A stretch of 64,000 nt of DNA, taken from Aphelocoma coerulescens (Eukaryota; Chordata; Aves; Passeriformes; Corvidae). Below the pieces are notes generated by a model, which did no database searches, was not told the DNA's origin, and saw only the letters and a list, made by a program, of their open reading frames with translations. Of the stretch, positions 23,030 through 35,228 are shown in pieces (position 1 is the stretch's first letter; every line of letters starts with the position of its first letter). The stretch is from NCBI RefSeq assembly GCF_041296385.1, contig NC_091023.1:24491924-24555923 (forward strand), in the 5' to 3' direction. A program made the translations under genes and the position numbers.

Positions 23030-25315
23030 GAGTAGTATTGAATTATTGAATTGGATTCCACGAGTGCAGCCTGGATAATGGATTCAGGAGATTCAGCCCT
23101 GCAGGATTTAGCAGAAGATCAGATAAATACAGGCAGAGACATGAGGAGAAATATTCAGATATCACCAAGAGCTTCCAAGCAAAACCTGGTGTTTGAAGCC
23201 AGGTGAACAGGGGGCAAACTGAACCAAAGAGATGGATATCAGCTGCTCAATCAGACAAAGCCTTAATTTTAATGAACTTTCCAGAACTACAAGTGGTGCT
23301 AAGGACCACAGCAATTTCTGCCAGCCAGGATCTAATGGGTTCCGTGAGAATCTTGCCTTCAGCTCTAAAGCTTCCGAGCATTCCCACCGTGTCTGAACCT
23401 CTTCCAAACCTTTCCAGAGGTTTTATTTTAAACACTTGGGCTGTGTTTTCCAAACCCCCACTGCAGAGCAGGCTGGCAGAGCAGTCACTGCTGATAAACC
23501 CAGTTGAGGGCAGCTGGATTTGAGCAGGAATATTTGCAAACCAACACTTTTAAGACCACTTTAGGTTTATCAGGGGGTACTTTCCATTCTTTCGTGGCAA
23601 ACTGGAAGCAATCCCAGTTTTCCTGCTTCCTAACAAGCTGTGTAGGAACTAAAGGTAGCAGCTACTCATGGAGCAAAGGCTGAGCAGTGAGAGGCAAACA
23701 CACACTTTGGAAGCAATAAAAAAGTATTTCAAAGAGAGTAAACTTTCTCAAGCAAGACCAGGAAAGATTTATAAGTCCATGGATTTATTGCAAAGGAACA
23801 CCTTTGCTGGAATTCAGGGGTTCTTTTCAGCTGCAGGGGGAGAAAAATGGGATTTATTTCTTTAGGGTAAACTGAAAACAAAGAAAATAGAAACCCCCTG
23901 TCCACTCCTGAGCCTGCTGGGAAAAGCTCTGCTGGAAACTTCCTTAGCTCATCATTTGGATAAATGTCTGTAATATTGCAGACAGAAGAGGAAAAAGGTG
24001 ACAGTGGTTTCCTCTCCCAGTGCCTGGATCCAGAGAGGATATTCCAGGGGCAGCACATGTCCTGCATCCAGTGGGCATCAGTTGGTCCTTCCCAGGTGCA
24101 ATTTCTTTCTAAAACTATATTAATTTATTAATTTGGGCCTTCTAAGTCATGTCTAACATTGCTGTCTCCATCCCAATTCCTTGGCATGCAGATCCCAAAA
24201 GGTTTAATCCATAATCTAGCACATAAAAAAGTGTTTTAATGAAAATATCACGTGCAGAGACTGCCCTAACACATTAATACTTGATAAGTTGCCTGTTGTG
24301 AGTAATTTGTTTTCAAGAAGCTCAGGAATTATCCTTTGGCCTCCGTGGGAATGACCTGGGAATGCCTCCAGAGCAGAGGGAGCTGCAGTGGGATTCTGCA
24401 CCTCACTCCCAAAATGCTTCCCTGTGGCTTAATTTTCAGTTTATTCAGGTACAGAAAGTTTACAAGTGAGGGTTCTAAAATTCAGCTTGAAAAAGTGGCA
24501 GCTTGCCCTTTTCACTCTCACTCTGGACCTCCTACAAATAATCTCTCTCTCCAGCTTTTAATCGTTTTTATTTTGATTATTTTTTAAACAGGTCCATTTA
24601 GGAATATTCACCAGCTCCTCTTTATTCTTCTGAATTGAATTTGTTGCAATGTCTCTAAATGCTTATTGCAGATAGCTCTGCATCATTTCAGCAATTAATT
24701 GCTTATTAAACTCCTGGTTTGGTGGGAAATATGTGGAAGATTTCTGCAAAGGCTGATGTGGGTGATATTTGCTGGCTGCTGTTAGAAAATTGACAGTAAT
24801 GATTTCAAATTAGAAGCCACTGAGCCAATTCTCACACAGAAAGTAAGAGGCCTTAAAGGTCCAGGAAGTGAATGTTCAGGGCTGTTTCTGCCTCTCCACA
24901 AGTTTCAACCTGCCCAAAAATACTCAAAATTCTATTTTCTCTGGAAGAAATATAACCCTGTCTCTGTGGTTCATTACAGTGCATGAAGCGGGAGAAAAAA
25001 CCCTCTATTTATGGATAATAAACTGGTTTATTGTGCCATTAGTTACTCAAACTTCAATTAAGAACAGATTTAGCTGAACCCAAAGTGGTTAACTTTGGAG
25101 AATTAATGATATAAATCTTGAGTCTCAGGCAAGCAATGAGATCCTAAACTGGAGGAATAGGTCTGTAGGATATAAAGCTGAAAAAAACTTCCCAAAGTAT
25201 TTATAACACAATTTCTGGAACATTCTCAACGTAGTTTTTATATCAACAGTGACAAATAATTTAAAAAAAAAAACCCTGGTTTTGCATGGTTACGGTGCAA
25301 AATCTATCACATATC

Positions 25316-25450
25316 ATAAAATCATGGAGCCAGAGCATGGTTTGTGTTGGAAGGATCATCAAATTCCAAACCCTTCCATGGGCAAGGACACTTCTCCCTA
25401 AACCAGGTTGCTCCACCCAGCCTGGCTTTGAACACTTCCAGGGATATAAT
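25316..25450 (-). mobile_element. CR1 LINE 3' fragment
   Basis: Diverged reverse-strand copy: CATAAAATCATGG, GGTTTGTGTTGGAAGGATCA, TTCCATGGGCAAGGACACTT, AACCAGGTTGCTCCACCCAG, TTTGAACACTTCCAGGGAT. Degraded similarity may extend to about 25510. Confidence 0.9.
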
Positions 25451-28400
25451 TTCCATGTAACTTCTCCCCACTCTGAGGACTTGTTTATCCTGGTGGAAAT
25501 ATAACAAAAGCCTCTCTGCTGCTTTTTACCCTCCTCTGTAACAATTACTGCCTGCCTACCCTCACTGAGTGGTTCTCACATTCCCTCATGCTCCAAACAT
25601 TGGCACAGTCAGATATTTAGAGGCAGTGGAGGATTTACAGGTATCACAGCCCTTTGGATTGCATGTTCACCTGAATTTAGGTGAAGATGAACAATGGGAT
25701 GTCACCCACATCGAATTCAAATGAGAGGAGCTTTTCCCACCAACGAGGGAACTCTGTCTCCACAGCCCAGCCCAGCCCAGCAAGCAGGAGTGATGGGACA
25801 GGGAGGCAAGCAACTGGGAGAGCTCCAGGTAGTGAATTTGCCATCAGAAATGCAGCTCCATGTCTGACAGGACCACTGGATGCTGATTTTTATTAATTGG
25901 GAGCCCCTGTGGTAGCCTGAGTTAATCAGTGGCTGAGCAGCTCCCAGCTCCCTGCCAAGGGGACACGGAGCAAGGAGGAGCTGCACTCAGTTAAAGCCAC
26001 TGTTAAAATGTGCTGTTGTCCAGAATTTTTGTTGAATTGCCCAGAATTAAACCCAATCTTCAACATTTCCACACATCACAAGTGTTATTTTCACAGCACA
26101 TTTGTGCTACGCACGGTGACGCTTCCTCCTTCCACACAGCACCATTAATAGAGGAGTTGTAATGAGAATAAGCTGGATTAATGAGAACTAGAGACTTTAG
26201 ATTAGTGGAGAAATAGATGCACTTTATGTATCTCTGATAATGATTTTTCCAATTAAATTTTCCATCACAGTTCTTAGTTTTGATCAATTAAATTCGGACA
26301 CCCAAGGCCACATTATCACAACGTTCATATGGCTTCATTTCAGTTCAGTTGTAGTTTTACCACCAGAAAAAGAGGCCTCTGCAGGTGCTGGTCCAGGAAA
26401 CTGAGGCAGAGAGAGGCAAAAGTTCTCCTGAAAGATCCCAGCTCCTCCTCATCCATGGGTAGGAGGGAACTGGGATGTCTGGCTCCCACTTCAGCCATAC
26501 AAGGGATTTGCTCCTAAGCACAGCCACACCAGTGTTGCTGATTTTGCTTCTTCCTCCTGTATTTTTCCCTTCTTTAAAGGCTGTTTTACAGAGGTTTGAA
26601 TATCAAGAAAAAAAGTTTACATTTCAACACTGTTAAATACTTGACAAATCCCCAAACCCACGGAAATTCAGCTTTAAGGCTGGCAATCCAGACTGACACT
26701 CCAACCTCACTGCCTCGGCCCCCAAACTCCCCTTGCTTTTGTGCTTTAAAGCCAGACCTCTTACTTCACTAAATGCTGCTTTTTTTGTAGCTAAATTATA
26801 GTAACAAGTGCTCCAGTTACACTAAACCCCAGTACCTACAAGATTTGGATTACTAAAATGTAACCTAAATCCTTTCTGCTGCTGGTGTGTGCGTTTGAAG
26901 ATAAGTAGCAGGGTGAGCAGGCTAATAATGGCTTGGAATCTCCTATGGATAGTTCAGCACATCTCTAATTTCACTGCAACTCTTTTGCTCATTAAATTTA
27001 GATGAAAGACCAAGACATCTATTTCTTGCCTGCTTTTTCTTTCTCTTTTTTTTTTTCTTCCTTGAAGGTATTATGAGAGTTCTGTTACATAAACTCTGAA
27101 ATACAAGGGGAAAGTGGCAGCTGCTGTAGCAGATGAATTGGGGTTGTATTTCTGATTCTGATTGATTATTGTGGGAATGATGCTGGGCCACAATAATTAA
27201 AGACACAGTACTGCAGGAATTAAGGTAAAACTGGGCTTCTGACTTACCCTGCTGTAGATGTGGGGTTAAAACAGGTATTTATTATTTGTTTAGGATAATT
27301 TTTATGGCATTTCTACCACTCAAGTCCTAATTACAATAGTCTTTAAGTGGAAAAAACTCAATCCCAGCCTTTTCTGGCAGTGGAAAAATTCCCACTTTTT
27401 CATGTGTTCACACCCAGCCAATCCTACCAGAAAGCAAAGACCAGAGTGAGCACAGAAGGTGCTGTTTGACCCTTCCCCTTTTGGATTCATCCAGCAAAAT
27501 GAACAGAACCTGGAAAAGAAAAAAAAGGCAATTAAACAGAAGGGTCTGAGTGGGGCTGAGATTGAGGCATTTAAATGGTGAACGAGCAGCTCCTGCACTC
27601 TGGAACTTTCTGGCTACACTTTATTGTCTCAACCATGTCTTTGCTCAGCTCTCACCAGGGTTTGGGACCAGTCATGATGTGAATTTTCCAGGGAAAAATA
27701 CATTTTTTGGGAATAAGATGGATGATGCAGATGAAAATAGAGAAATGCATTTCTAAAGCGTGATAAAAGCTTTCTAACGAGCAGATGAAACAGGAGGCCA
27801 TGCTTTTCGTGAGTCCTAGCTTGCCTTAACAAGATAGGAATTAGAGAGGATTCCTGGTGAGGATTTGTTTATGTCAACAGAGAAGTTAATGAGAATTAAA
27901 TCTTGCTGGAAACCAAACCCTGGCTTGGTTACAGGAGTGTAAACACCCCCAAACCCCACTGTGCTGGGTGATCCCACTGAGCATTCCCATCCCGCTCTCG
28001 TCTGAGTCCCACCCGTTCAGCTCCAGCCATCAGCGAGCAATTTGCCCAAAACGGGAGGAATTGAACCCAGGGTTGGGAACATCAGCACGGAGAGCTCCAG
28101 GGCTGGGTTTGCCTCTCCTCAGCTGCTGCTCATTAATGCTTTACCGAGTCTGGCACCTTTCTCCCTGCATTTGAGGGATTTGCCTTCAAAATCATTTTAA
28201 TATTCAAGTTCCAGAGGTGTTTGCAGCCTCTGGCTCAGCTGACATTTACTTGTGAGAAACGCAGCTGAAGCCACTGGTAATTTTTATGAGGTGTTGGCAT
28301 TAATTTTCTCACTGTTCTGCCTTGTTGCTCCAGTTTGTAGATCCCAACATTGCCTAATTTCCCCCCTTTTCTCTCACACTTGACAGGTTACTTATTGTTT

Positions 28401-29186
28401 ATTGACTGTGGGGAGTTTACTCTGTGATTTTTGCTTCCTTGGCTCTGGTATCCAGCAAAAAGACTTAATTTAGTTCGTGGTAGAGTGTTTATCTGGCCCT
28501 AAATCCTTTGTTCCATGTCAAACATCCAAAGAAATTATTGTAACCTTCACCACTTAGCTGTTAACAACCTCTGTACACTTTCATTTCTGATTAGAAGGGA
28601 TGAAGGAAATGGAATAATATAATAATTTGCTGAGTGAGAACTGTGTAAAAAAATGTTCCCTCCCCTTTCCATCTCTCATTCCTGTGCTCACAGATGAGGG
28701 AAATTCTATTTTTGGGAAGAATCAGTACTGATGAGTTCAAGGCTTAATAAGAGATGTTTTAAATATGTAGTCCACATTTTAAAACAATGTCTCAAGTTTA
28801 TTATTGCAAGTATCTTTTCCGAGGTTATCATCTGGCAGCTGAATAAAGAATAAAATCATAATGATGGGAGAGCAACATGATTATAAAAAGAAATATTAAT
28901 AAATGCATTAAGATCCAGCTGAAGGCTTGTGTCAATAATTACCTTCACATAATAACACTCAGTGCTGATGTGCTGTTGCACTCCTCATACAGACAGGTAT
29001 TAACACTTCATTCCATCCACATTTATGGGACCTGCAGTAATTGCAGGCTATAAACACAGCTGCCAGCTTGGACTGGTGGTGAATTTATGTTCTAGGAGAT
29101 GAACTGTGGTGGCTCTGAATGGCTGTGAGGGCATCCTGTGGGAGAGGCAGGAAAGGCCTGAGATCTTCCTCTCATTTTTTTTCTTG
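25451..29186. other. unique non-coding stretch
   Basis: No transposon recognised. It includes AT-rich enhancer-like texture at about 26080-26300 and 28740-29075. A plus-strand open stretch at 25681-25828 ends at CTCCAG followed by GTAGTG, but its acceptor (CACCTGAATTTAG) is weak and its sequence is serine-rich and unrecognisable, so it is not called. Confidence 0.45.
28740..29075. promoter_or_regulatory. conserved-element-like AT-rich patch (possible enhancer)
   Basis: Dense short homeodomain-like cores in repeat-free DNA: CTTAATAAGAG, GTTTATTATTGCAAG, AATCATAATGATGGG, GTCAATAATTACC, and the short inverted repeat TGCAGTAATTGCA at about 29032. The regulatory role is inferred from composition alone. 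Confidence 0.2.
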
Positions 29187-29520
29187 GGTCATAGAATCAC
29201 AATGGTTTGGGTTGAAAAGAGCATTGATGATCATTTTGTCCCACCTCTGCCATGGCAGGGACACCTCCCACTGTCCCAGGTGGCTCCAAGCCCCAGTGTC
29301 CAGCCTGGCCTTGGACACTTTAGGGATCCAGGAGCAGCCCCAGCTGCTCTGGGCACCCTGTGCCAGGGCCTGCCCACCCTCACAGGGAGCAATTTCCTCC
29401 TAATACCCCATCCAATCTTACTCTCTGTCAGTTTGAAGCCATTCCCCTTGTTCTGTCCCTCCATTCTCTCATAAATCATCTCTCCATCTTTCTCACAGAC
29501 TTCCTTAGGTTTCCCTCTCA
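29187..29520 (-). mobile_element. CR1 LINE 3' fragment, about 330 bp
   Basis: Well-preserved reverse-strand copy reading from TCATAGAATCACAATGGTTT through CTGCCATGGCAGGGACACCT, CCAGGAGCAGCCCCAGCTGC, CCAATCTTACTCTCTGTCAG and TTGTTCTGTCCCTCCATTCT to ACTTCCTTAGGTTTCCC. It includes the TCTGTCCCT block upstream of the region most other copies keep. Open frames here are repeat translations. Confidence 0.96.
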
Positions 29521-30479
29521 CCATTTTTATTTCTTGCCAATCCATGGCACAGAAAAGATTGCAGAGGAATCGCCTACAGTGGGAAAAAGTTTGGACTCTG
29601 TGATTTCAGCAAAACCTCACTGTCACCTTCCCGCCAATAACAGGCAGGTTTATATCCTCAACCCTCAGTCTTGGTGGTCTGAAGCCTTCCTGTAGGAAAA
29701 TCCTGCTATTCTTTGGGAGTTATTCCTTCTGCCAAGTCACCTCTGTGAGCAGACACTGGGGTGTTTTGTTGCAAGAAGCAGCTCAAGCCTGGTCTGGGCC
29801 GTTCTTCAGCTCAGTTTGAGATGAGCAGAGCTTGCCCAGCTGTGGAAATGCCAAAGGAATTTCCACAGAGCTTGGAAAAGATGAGTAAAACTGGGATTGA
29901 TCATACCATCCCTTCCTTTGGGATCTTAAAACTGTGGCATGTGGGTAGGGAATACAGGCACTGCCTTTGGAAGGGGCCAGCTTTGGTTTAGCTCCTGGCA
30001 TTAGCAGATAAAAAAGAAAGGAGATAGCTCTGGATCACCAGGAAATATTCCCAGACATGTGCTTCCAGTAATTGCCATTCCCTGGAATGTGATAAAGCAA
30101 ATCAATGAAGAGGATAAAGAAAATATAAACCCTGAATTTATATTGCAGCATTCACCTGAAATCAGCAGAATCCTGTCCAGAACTGCCTGTCCAGGCTGGG
30201 TCAACACCAAAGCTGCAGATTTTTCTGGAAATAAAAAACAATCATAAAAAACAGTTAAATGATGAGGTGTCCATGGTCTGGTCATCCCTTTCCAAGACAA
30301 AATTCCATGGCTTGCATGCTCCACCTTGAGAAACAGGAGGGATCAGAGCTGATTTAAAGTCCTGGCTCTGTAGTGGCTCTGAAAAGGCAGTGAAAATGTA
30401 GTTCTTAACAGCAGTAGATGTTCCTGTGGGTAAAGATTTCTCTTTCACCTCCAAGAAGGAATTGGATGAGGGTTAAAAT
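29521..30479. other. unique non-coding stretch
   Basis: About 960 bp without recognisable repeats. Open frames of 60-107 codons on both strands have no similarity or splice support. Nothing called. Confidence 0.45.
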
Positions 30480-30517
30480 CACAAAATAACAGAATTAAGG
30501 TTGGAAAAGAACTTTGA
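30480..30517 (-). mobile_element. CR1 LINE 3' tip, possibly part of an inverted insertion
   Basis: A short piece reading ATAACAGAATTAAGGTTGG then AAAAGAAC, matching the reverse complement of the second CR1 end type. It lies directly against a plus-strand CR1 body fragment. Confidence 0.7.
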
Positions 30518-30525
30518 GAGGGAGA

Positions 30526-30637
30526 GAAACCTTTTACAAAGGCATGAAGGGCAGGACAAGGGGGGATGGTTTCAAACTGCCAGAGGTCAGGGATAGATGG
30601 GATATTGGGAAGGAATTCTTGGCTGTGAGGGTGGGGC
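30526..30637 (+). mobile_element. CR1 LINE body fragment lacking its 3' end
   Basis: Sense-strand CR1 upstream segment: CCTTTTACAAAGGCATGAAG, GGCAGGACAAGGGGGGATGG, TTTCAAACTGCCAGAGG, GATGGGATATTGGGAAGGAA, TTCTTGGCTGTGAGGGTGG, then an abrupt loss of similarity. Unlike most copies here it lacks the terminal 150 bp. Confidence 0.9.
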
Positions 30638-31879
30638 ACATCATCCTCTAGCCTTCATCTTTAAAATCTATCCCAGACCCCAAAAGTTTTGTTTCCCTGA
30701 GTGCTGTTATGCACTGAGACCCTTTGTGACTCTCAGAGAGTTTTCCCATTCCCTTTTAATCTCCCCCAAGCTTGAAGCTTCATGTAACCCATTCAATGTG
30801 TCACGAGAGAGTTTATTTGGCTACAGGCAGCGTTTTCATGATGGGGCTTGGTTTTTCCTCCAAGCTGATAAAAATGGAATTAGCAGGTATTAGCAACTAG
30901 ATTAGGCAGGAGGCATTAATAACAAAAGAACCTGCTCAGGTTCATTGAAGCAGATATAATTCTCATCGCAGGTAAAGTATTTTTTCTCAATCAGTTGTTT
31001 ATTTGCATTGCTTTTCAGGTATTATTTCTTAAGAAGTTAATTCTTTTTAAGCACAGCTCAGTGAACTCGAGAACCTACCTTAGACTTTTGTTCCTGCAGA
31101 GGAAACCCTCCCCATCCTCTCCTTTGACTCCCAGATAAAATGTCTGTATTCCCTGGAGAGCTTTTTATTCAACTTCCACAACAGCATCATTTCCAAAGCC
31201 TCCAGAGAAAAAGGAGTTAAGGAACAGCAGCTGTGGAAAAAAGCATGTTCAGGATCATCACACGGGTGGAATTAGTGCTCTGCTGAATTTCCCACAAATT
31301 CTGGTAAAACAGTGACTTCAGATATCACAACACTGGCAGGAGTTGTAAAAAACTGGTTCTAAAACTGGGATATAAACTGGTTTTCCCAAAAGCTGTGTTT
31401 TGGTCTCGTGTTTGCTGGTTCAACTGTCACCAGATAAAGGAGTGTTCGAGCAGTCCCTACTCAGGATGTAAAAACACATGGAATTCCACCCAAATTTAAG
31501 GACACGGATAATGAATTCCTTTGGTTGTGACATTTCTATCTTCAAATCTTCTGTACAATATCATGAAAGTGAGACCATCTTAAAATCAAATGAGCTGGAG
31601 GGCAACTCTAAACTGGGAATGACACATTCACATTTTTCCTTCAAGCTTTTAAGCATCTCCACTAATAACTAAAATATTTCTGAAATGGTCTGACCTTTAG
31701 ATTCTGTTGGGGAAAAAAAAAAGGCTTCTTTTCTTTTGGGAAAGAGCCTCCCTCCCCTGAATCATTTCCAAGCCTCCAGGCAACTTTCAGTATCAAATAT
31801 CCTGTTGTTACAACTATTTCTAACATCATTTTATAAGTGAACTCCAAGAGAAATTAGCCCTGATGTCTAAAATGAAAAT

Positions 31880-32420
31880 ATTCCGGAAAACTCCTCCAAT
31901 TCACGTAATAAAATACAAGTAGAACTTATTTGATCCAGACCTTCAGCTTTGAGTGATTTCTGTCATGGGACTGAAAAAAGCTCAATGGGAAGGTTCCAAG
32001 CCCCGAGTAATTGGGTTATGAACACCCTCAGAGAGATTATTTGGTGTTTTTTATCTACATTTCAGCCACAGCAGTCATTGAAATATTTTTCCAAGACAGC
32101 TGAGAATGATGATTAAAATAGGCAGAACGTTCATCAATATTTACCAGATAAATATTTCTCAGAAGATCAACAAAACCGAAATGTCAGATTTTGATAGATG
32201 TGTTCTTTTCAGTGCAGTGTCTTTGATCTGACCTAATAAAAGGAGGTGACAATCCAATGAATTAGGGTGATAACAAATTCATGTGTTTGTTGTCATTACT
32301 ACTGAAAAAATGTGGGAAAAACAAGAACTTCCTTTGATTTAATTACATTTCTCTAACTGGGAGCTGCGTTAGCTGTGAAATCATCAGCCCACAGATTCTC
32401 TGAGCAAAACGTTTTTGTTC
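31880..32420. promoter_or_regulatory. conserved-element-like AT-rich patch (possible enhancer)
   Basis: Repeat-free DNA with many homeodomain or forkhead-like cores: TCACGTAATAAAAT, CCGAGTAATTGGGTTATG, GATGATTAAAATAGG, a pair of AAATATTT/ATAAATATTT cores around 32140, and CAATGAATTAGGGTGATAAC. Function is inferred from motif texture only. Confidence 0.2.
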
Positions 32421-33669
32421 ATTTGAGTCTGGATAAGTGCTGGAGATAAAATATTCCATTTCACAGTGTTGTCTTTGGCCTCTATAATTTGGAGGGTTGA
32501 TTAGTGGAAATCAATAACCTCAGTTACCTGGTTATGGTCTGAAACTGCTCAGGGTGATCACTTGAACCCAGAAGACAATGGAAATAATACCTGAATTAGA
32601 GAGAGCTGTAAAAAGTTTGTCTTTACGAAAGAAAAGAGGACAAATAGAATACTGAATTCTTGAATAAATAGAAGCCAAGCACCAGAAAATTTATTAAAAA
32701 AATAATAACCAGCAGGATATTTGGACTGAGATCTTCAGCCACTCTGGAGCATCAGAAACTGGATCAAGCCCAGTTCATGCAGCAACGCTGCTCCAGTCTA
32801 AAGCACTGGGTCAACACTGGGAACTGGACTCCAGAATTGGTTAATATTTGTTAACTCCATAAACAGGACAGTTTGAATCAGCCTGAATACACAACTGCAG
32901 TATTTAATGCCTGCTCTGGGTTCTGCCCTGTCAGATGAGACTTGCCCATGGTTTTCTTCACCAGAGCTGTTTCCCTTCCTTTTAGACCACTGGTGCATAT
33001 TCTTACTCACTCATATTTACCTATTTTTCTCTCTCCACTTTGCTTCTCCTCTTGCTTCTAGATTAAATTACAACCAAACCCTTTGAATATTATCAGAGCC
33101 TGGCTTTATCACACAGATTTTCAGTGCAGGTTCTTCTCCGTGACCATCCCCAGTCTCGACACTGTAATTTTTTTTATTTTTGAGGGAGGTATTTTGTTCC
33201 AGATGTTTAACCCCTAACTTTTAATAAACACAGTGCCTGGTTAATAGAGCAAAACCAGAAACATCCAATGACAATCTTGATCTGACAGCCAGAGCTCCTA
33301 AAACCTTGTTAGCTCCTCTCCCAGGAAATCTGGGAGCTGGCACCTGCTGCAGGAGCAGCTGTTCTCCCCCATCTTACAGATGGCTGTGGGAAAGGAAATC
33401 AAATCCCCACTGCCCTCAGACCTTTAATGAAAACTCTGCAAAATCCTGAGCTGCTTGGAAGCCTCTCCAGGACCAGGCTGGGCTTTTGTAGGGACATGGG
33501 ATTTCGAGGAGTGGCCGGATCCCGTGCAGGGCACAAGTGGCACCCACAGCTCCTGTCCAGGAGCCAAACCCAACCTTCCTGAGAGCCAGAGCATCCCATA
33601 TATAAAAATAAAAATATCATCTATATGAATATCATCTATTTCTACACATAACACATAGAGAGAACTCTT

Positions 33670-33830
33670 GAAATAGAGTTTATATTCTCTCTATGAAATA
33701 ATTTATATAAACAGAGAAGATCGATGCAAACTATCTATAAAAATAGTTCATGTAAAGGCAGAATTTCTATGTAAACTATAAAAGTAGTTTATATAAAGAG
33801 AGAAGAACTGTGTGAACTACTTAGGGAATA
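33670..33830. repeat. AT-rich degenerate minisatellite, about 41-45 bp period
   Basis: Three related units begin TAATTTATATAAACAGAGAA (33699), TAGTTCATGTAAAGGCAGAA (33744) and TAGTTTATATAAAGAGAGAA (33785), each followed by an AACTA-containing segment. Spacing is 45 then 41 bases. A weaker related unit may start at 33674. The flanks (33600-33670 and 33830-33890) are also AT-rich with ATATATAAA runs. Confidence 0.8.
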
Positions 33831-34306
33831 TAAGGAGATATATATAAATAGAATAAACTATATATGGATTGTATAGAGAGAACTTTCTTAATACACACTG
33901 AATTTAAGTACCTGAAAATAGAAGACCTAATCAGGAAAGCTGGTTTATAAAAAGAATTCAATAGTAAAATTGAATTTAGTGGCACAGCAGCAGCTCCGTG
34001 GATACATGGAGGTCTGAGACTGCTGGGAGTCAAAGGTTGATAAATGCAGTGTGGGCAAGTTGGAATTTTGGAGCGTGGTTTTCAGTGGAGCAACACAGGA
34101 CAGGTTGGTTTAATCACATCTGCAAGGTCTGAGAGTGTTCTTTATGGACTGTGCTTCAAAAAGAACCTGATTATAGAGTTCCTGTGATGGATCTAAATGT
34201 CAAAAATCCATAATTTATGAACTCATCTGTTCAGAGATCCGTGCTTCCCCAGATTACGTGCACTAAAGTGACCATACCCCGAGTAATTCCACTCAGGTTC
34301 TGGCAG

Positions 34307-34507
34307 ATTATTCCTCTGAAGAGCTGAGAAAACAAGTGGTGGCTGCTGCTCTGGCACAGGGAACAGATGTCTGCCATGCACTCCTGCACATCCTAACAGG
34401 AAAACTTGGATTTGTCATCAATGATGGATCATCTCCGTGCTGCTCTCCAAATGCGCCTCTGTCACAGCTTGGTGAGAGTGGCCTTGAAACTTTGAAACCT
34501 TTAGCAG
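34307..34507 (+). other. candidate internal exon (plus strand), unidentified
   Basis: After GGTTCTGGCAG a 201-nt stretch stays open and ends at TTTAGCAG followed by GTGAGA, a strong donor. A second in-frame donor-like site (CAGCTTG then GTGAGA) lies at 34471. With two leading bases the frame begins YSSEELRKQVVAAALAQGTD. No family is recognised. The acceptor is weak and the opposite strand is also open here for 100 codons (34418-34720), so being open is weak evidence. Phase fits the candidates at 16418 and 60938. Confidence 0.2.
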
Positions 34508-34828
34508 GTGAGATGATTCACTGCATGATGGAGTGACTTTTTTCCCTGAGATGATCTTCTTCCATCTGAAGGAATAAGAGCTTCCTTGCTCCTTCCAGCT
34601 CTCCCATACTGTCTGCAACAGGCACTGGCACCATCCCATAAAAACAATTTCCCCTTGCAAAACTTCAGACACTACAGGACAAATGAAGTCTCTTCTGTCC
34701 CTTGTCCATCTCCTTTTCACTCATGCTTTTAAATCCTAGAAAAATTATACAGTGGCACAAAAGGTAGATAAAAAGGGGAGAAACAAATAAAATATGGATG
34801 CAAAATAGAAATAATAATATCACAATGT

Positions 34829-35228
34829 AATCACAGAATCTCAGACTGCTTTGGGCTGGGAGGGACCTTAAAGCTCATCCAGGGAGTTCCACCCCCAGGG
34901 ACACCTTCCACTGTCCCAGGTTGTTTAGAACTCCATCCAACCCAGCCTCAGACACTCCAGGGATGCAGGGGCAGCCACAGCTTCTCTGGGAATTCTATTC
35001 CAGGGCCTCCCCAGCCTCACAGGGAAGAATTTCTTCCCAATATCCCATTTTAACCCCACCCCCTGGCAGTGGGAAGCCATTCTCCCTTTTCCAGTCACTC
35101 CATCCCTTGTAAATCCTCTCTTTCCTTCTTTCTTGCATCTCCTTCAGGTACTGGAGAGTCACAGTGAGGTCACTCCAGTGCTTCTCTTCTCCAGGCTGAA
35201 CAATCCCAACTCTCCCAGCCTTTCAGAT
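34829..35228 (-). mobile_element. CR1 LINE 3' fragment, about 400 bp
   Basis: One of the two longest CR1 pieces in the window. Reverse strand from AATCACAGAATCTCAGACTG through GGGAGGGACCTTAAAGCTCA, CACAGGGAAGAATTTCTTCC, CCATCCCTTGTAAATCC and CAGGTACTGGAGAGTCACAG to CTTCTCTTCTCCAGGCTGAA and CTCCCAGCCTTTCAG. It includes the TTCTCTTCTCCAGGCTGAAC block lying further 5' in the element. Too short to include reverse-transcriptase coding sequence. Confidence 0.96.

Larger units (their letters stand above)
21882..25315. other. unique non-coding stretch
   Basis: Contains a conserved-element-like patch at 22500-22860 and a T-rich tract at 22992-23029, both listed separately. Another AT-rich patch at 24640-24830 carries CAGCAATTAATTGC. 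Small open frames lack support. Confidence 0.45.
30638..34828. other. unique stretch with minisatellite
   Basis: Repeat-poor apart from the AT-rich minisatellite at 33670-33830. It contains an enhancer-like patch at 31880-32420 and a plus-strand exon-like unit at 34307-34507. The surrounding DNA shows nothing else recognisable. Confidence 0.45.

Noticed and set aside
34418..34720. 100-codon minus-strand frame opposite the 34.3-kb plus-strand candidate
   Set aside because: Looks as protein-like as the plus-strand frame but has no donor or acceptor of its own; noted mainly as a warning that open frames here are weak evidence.
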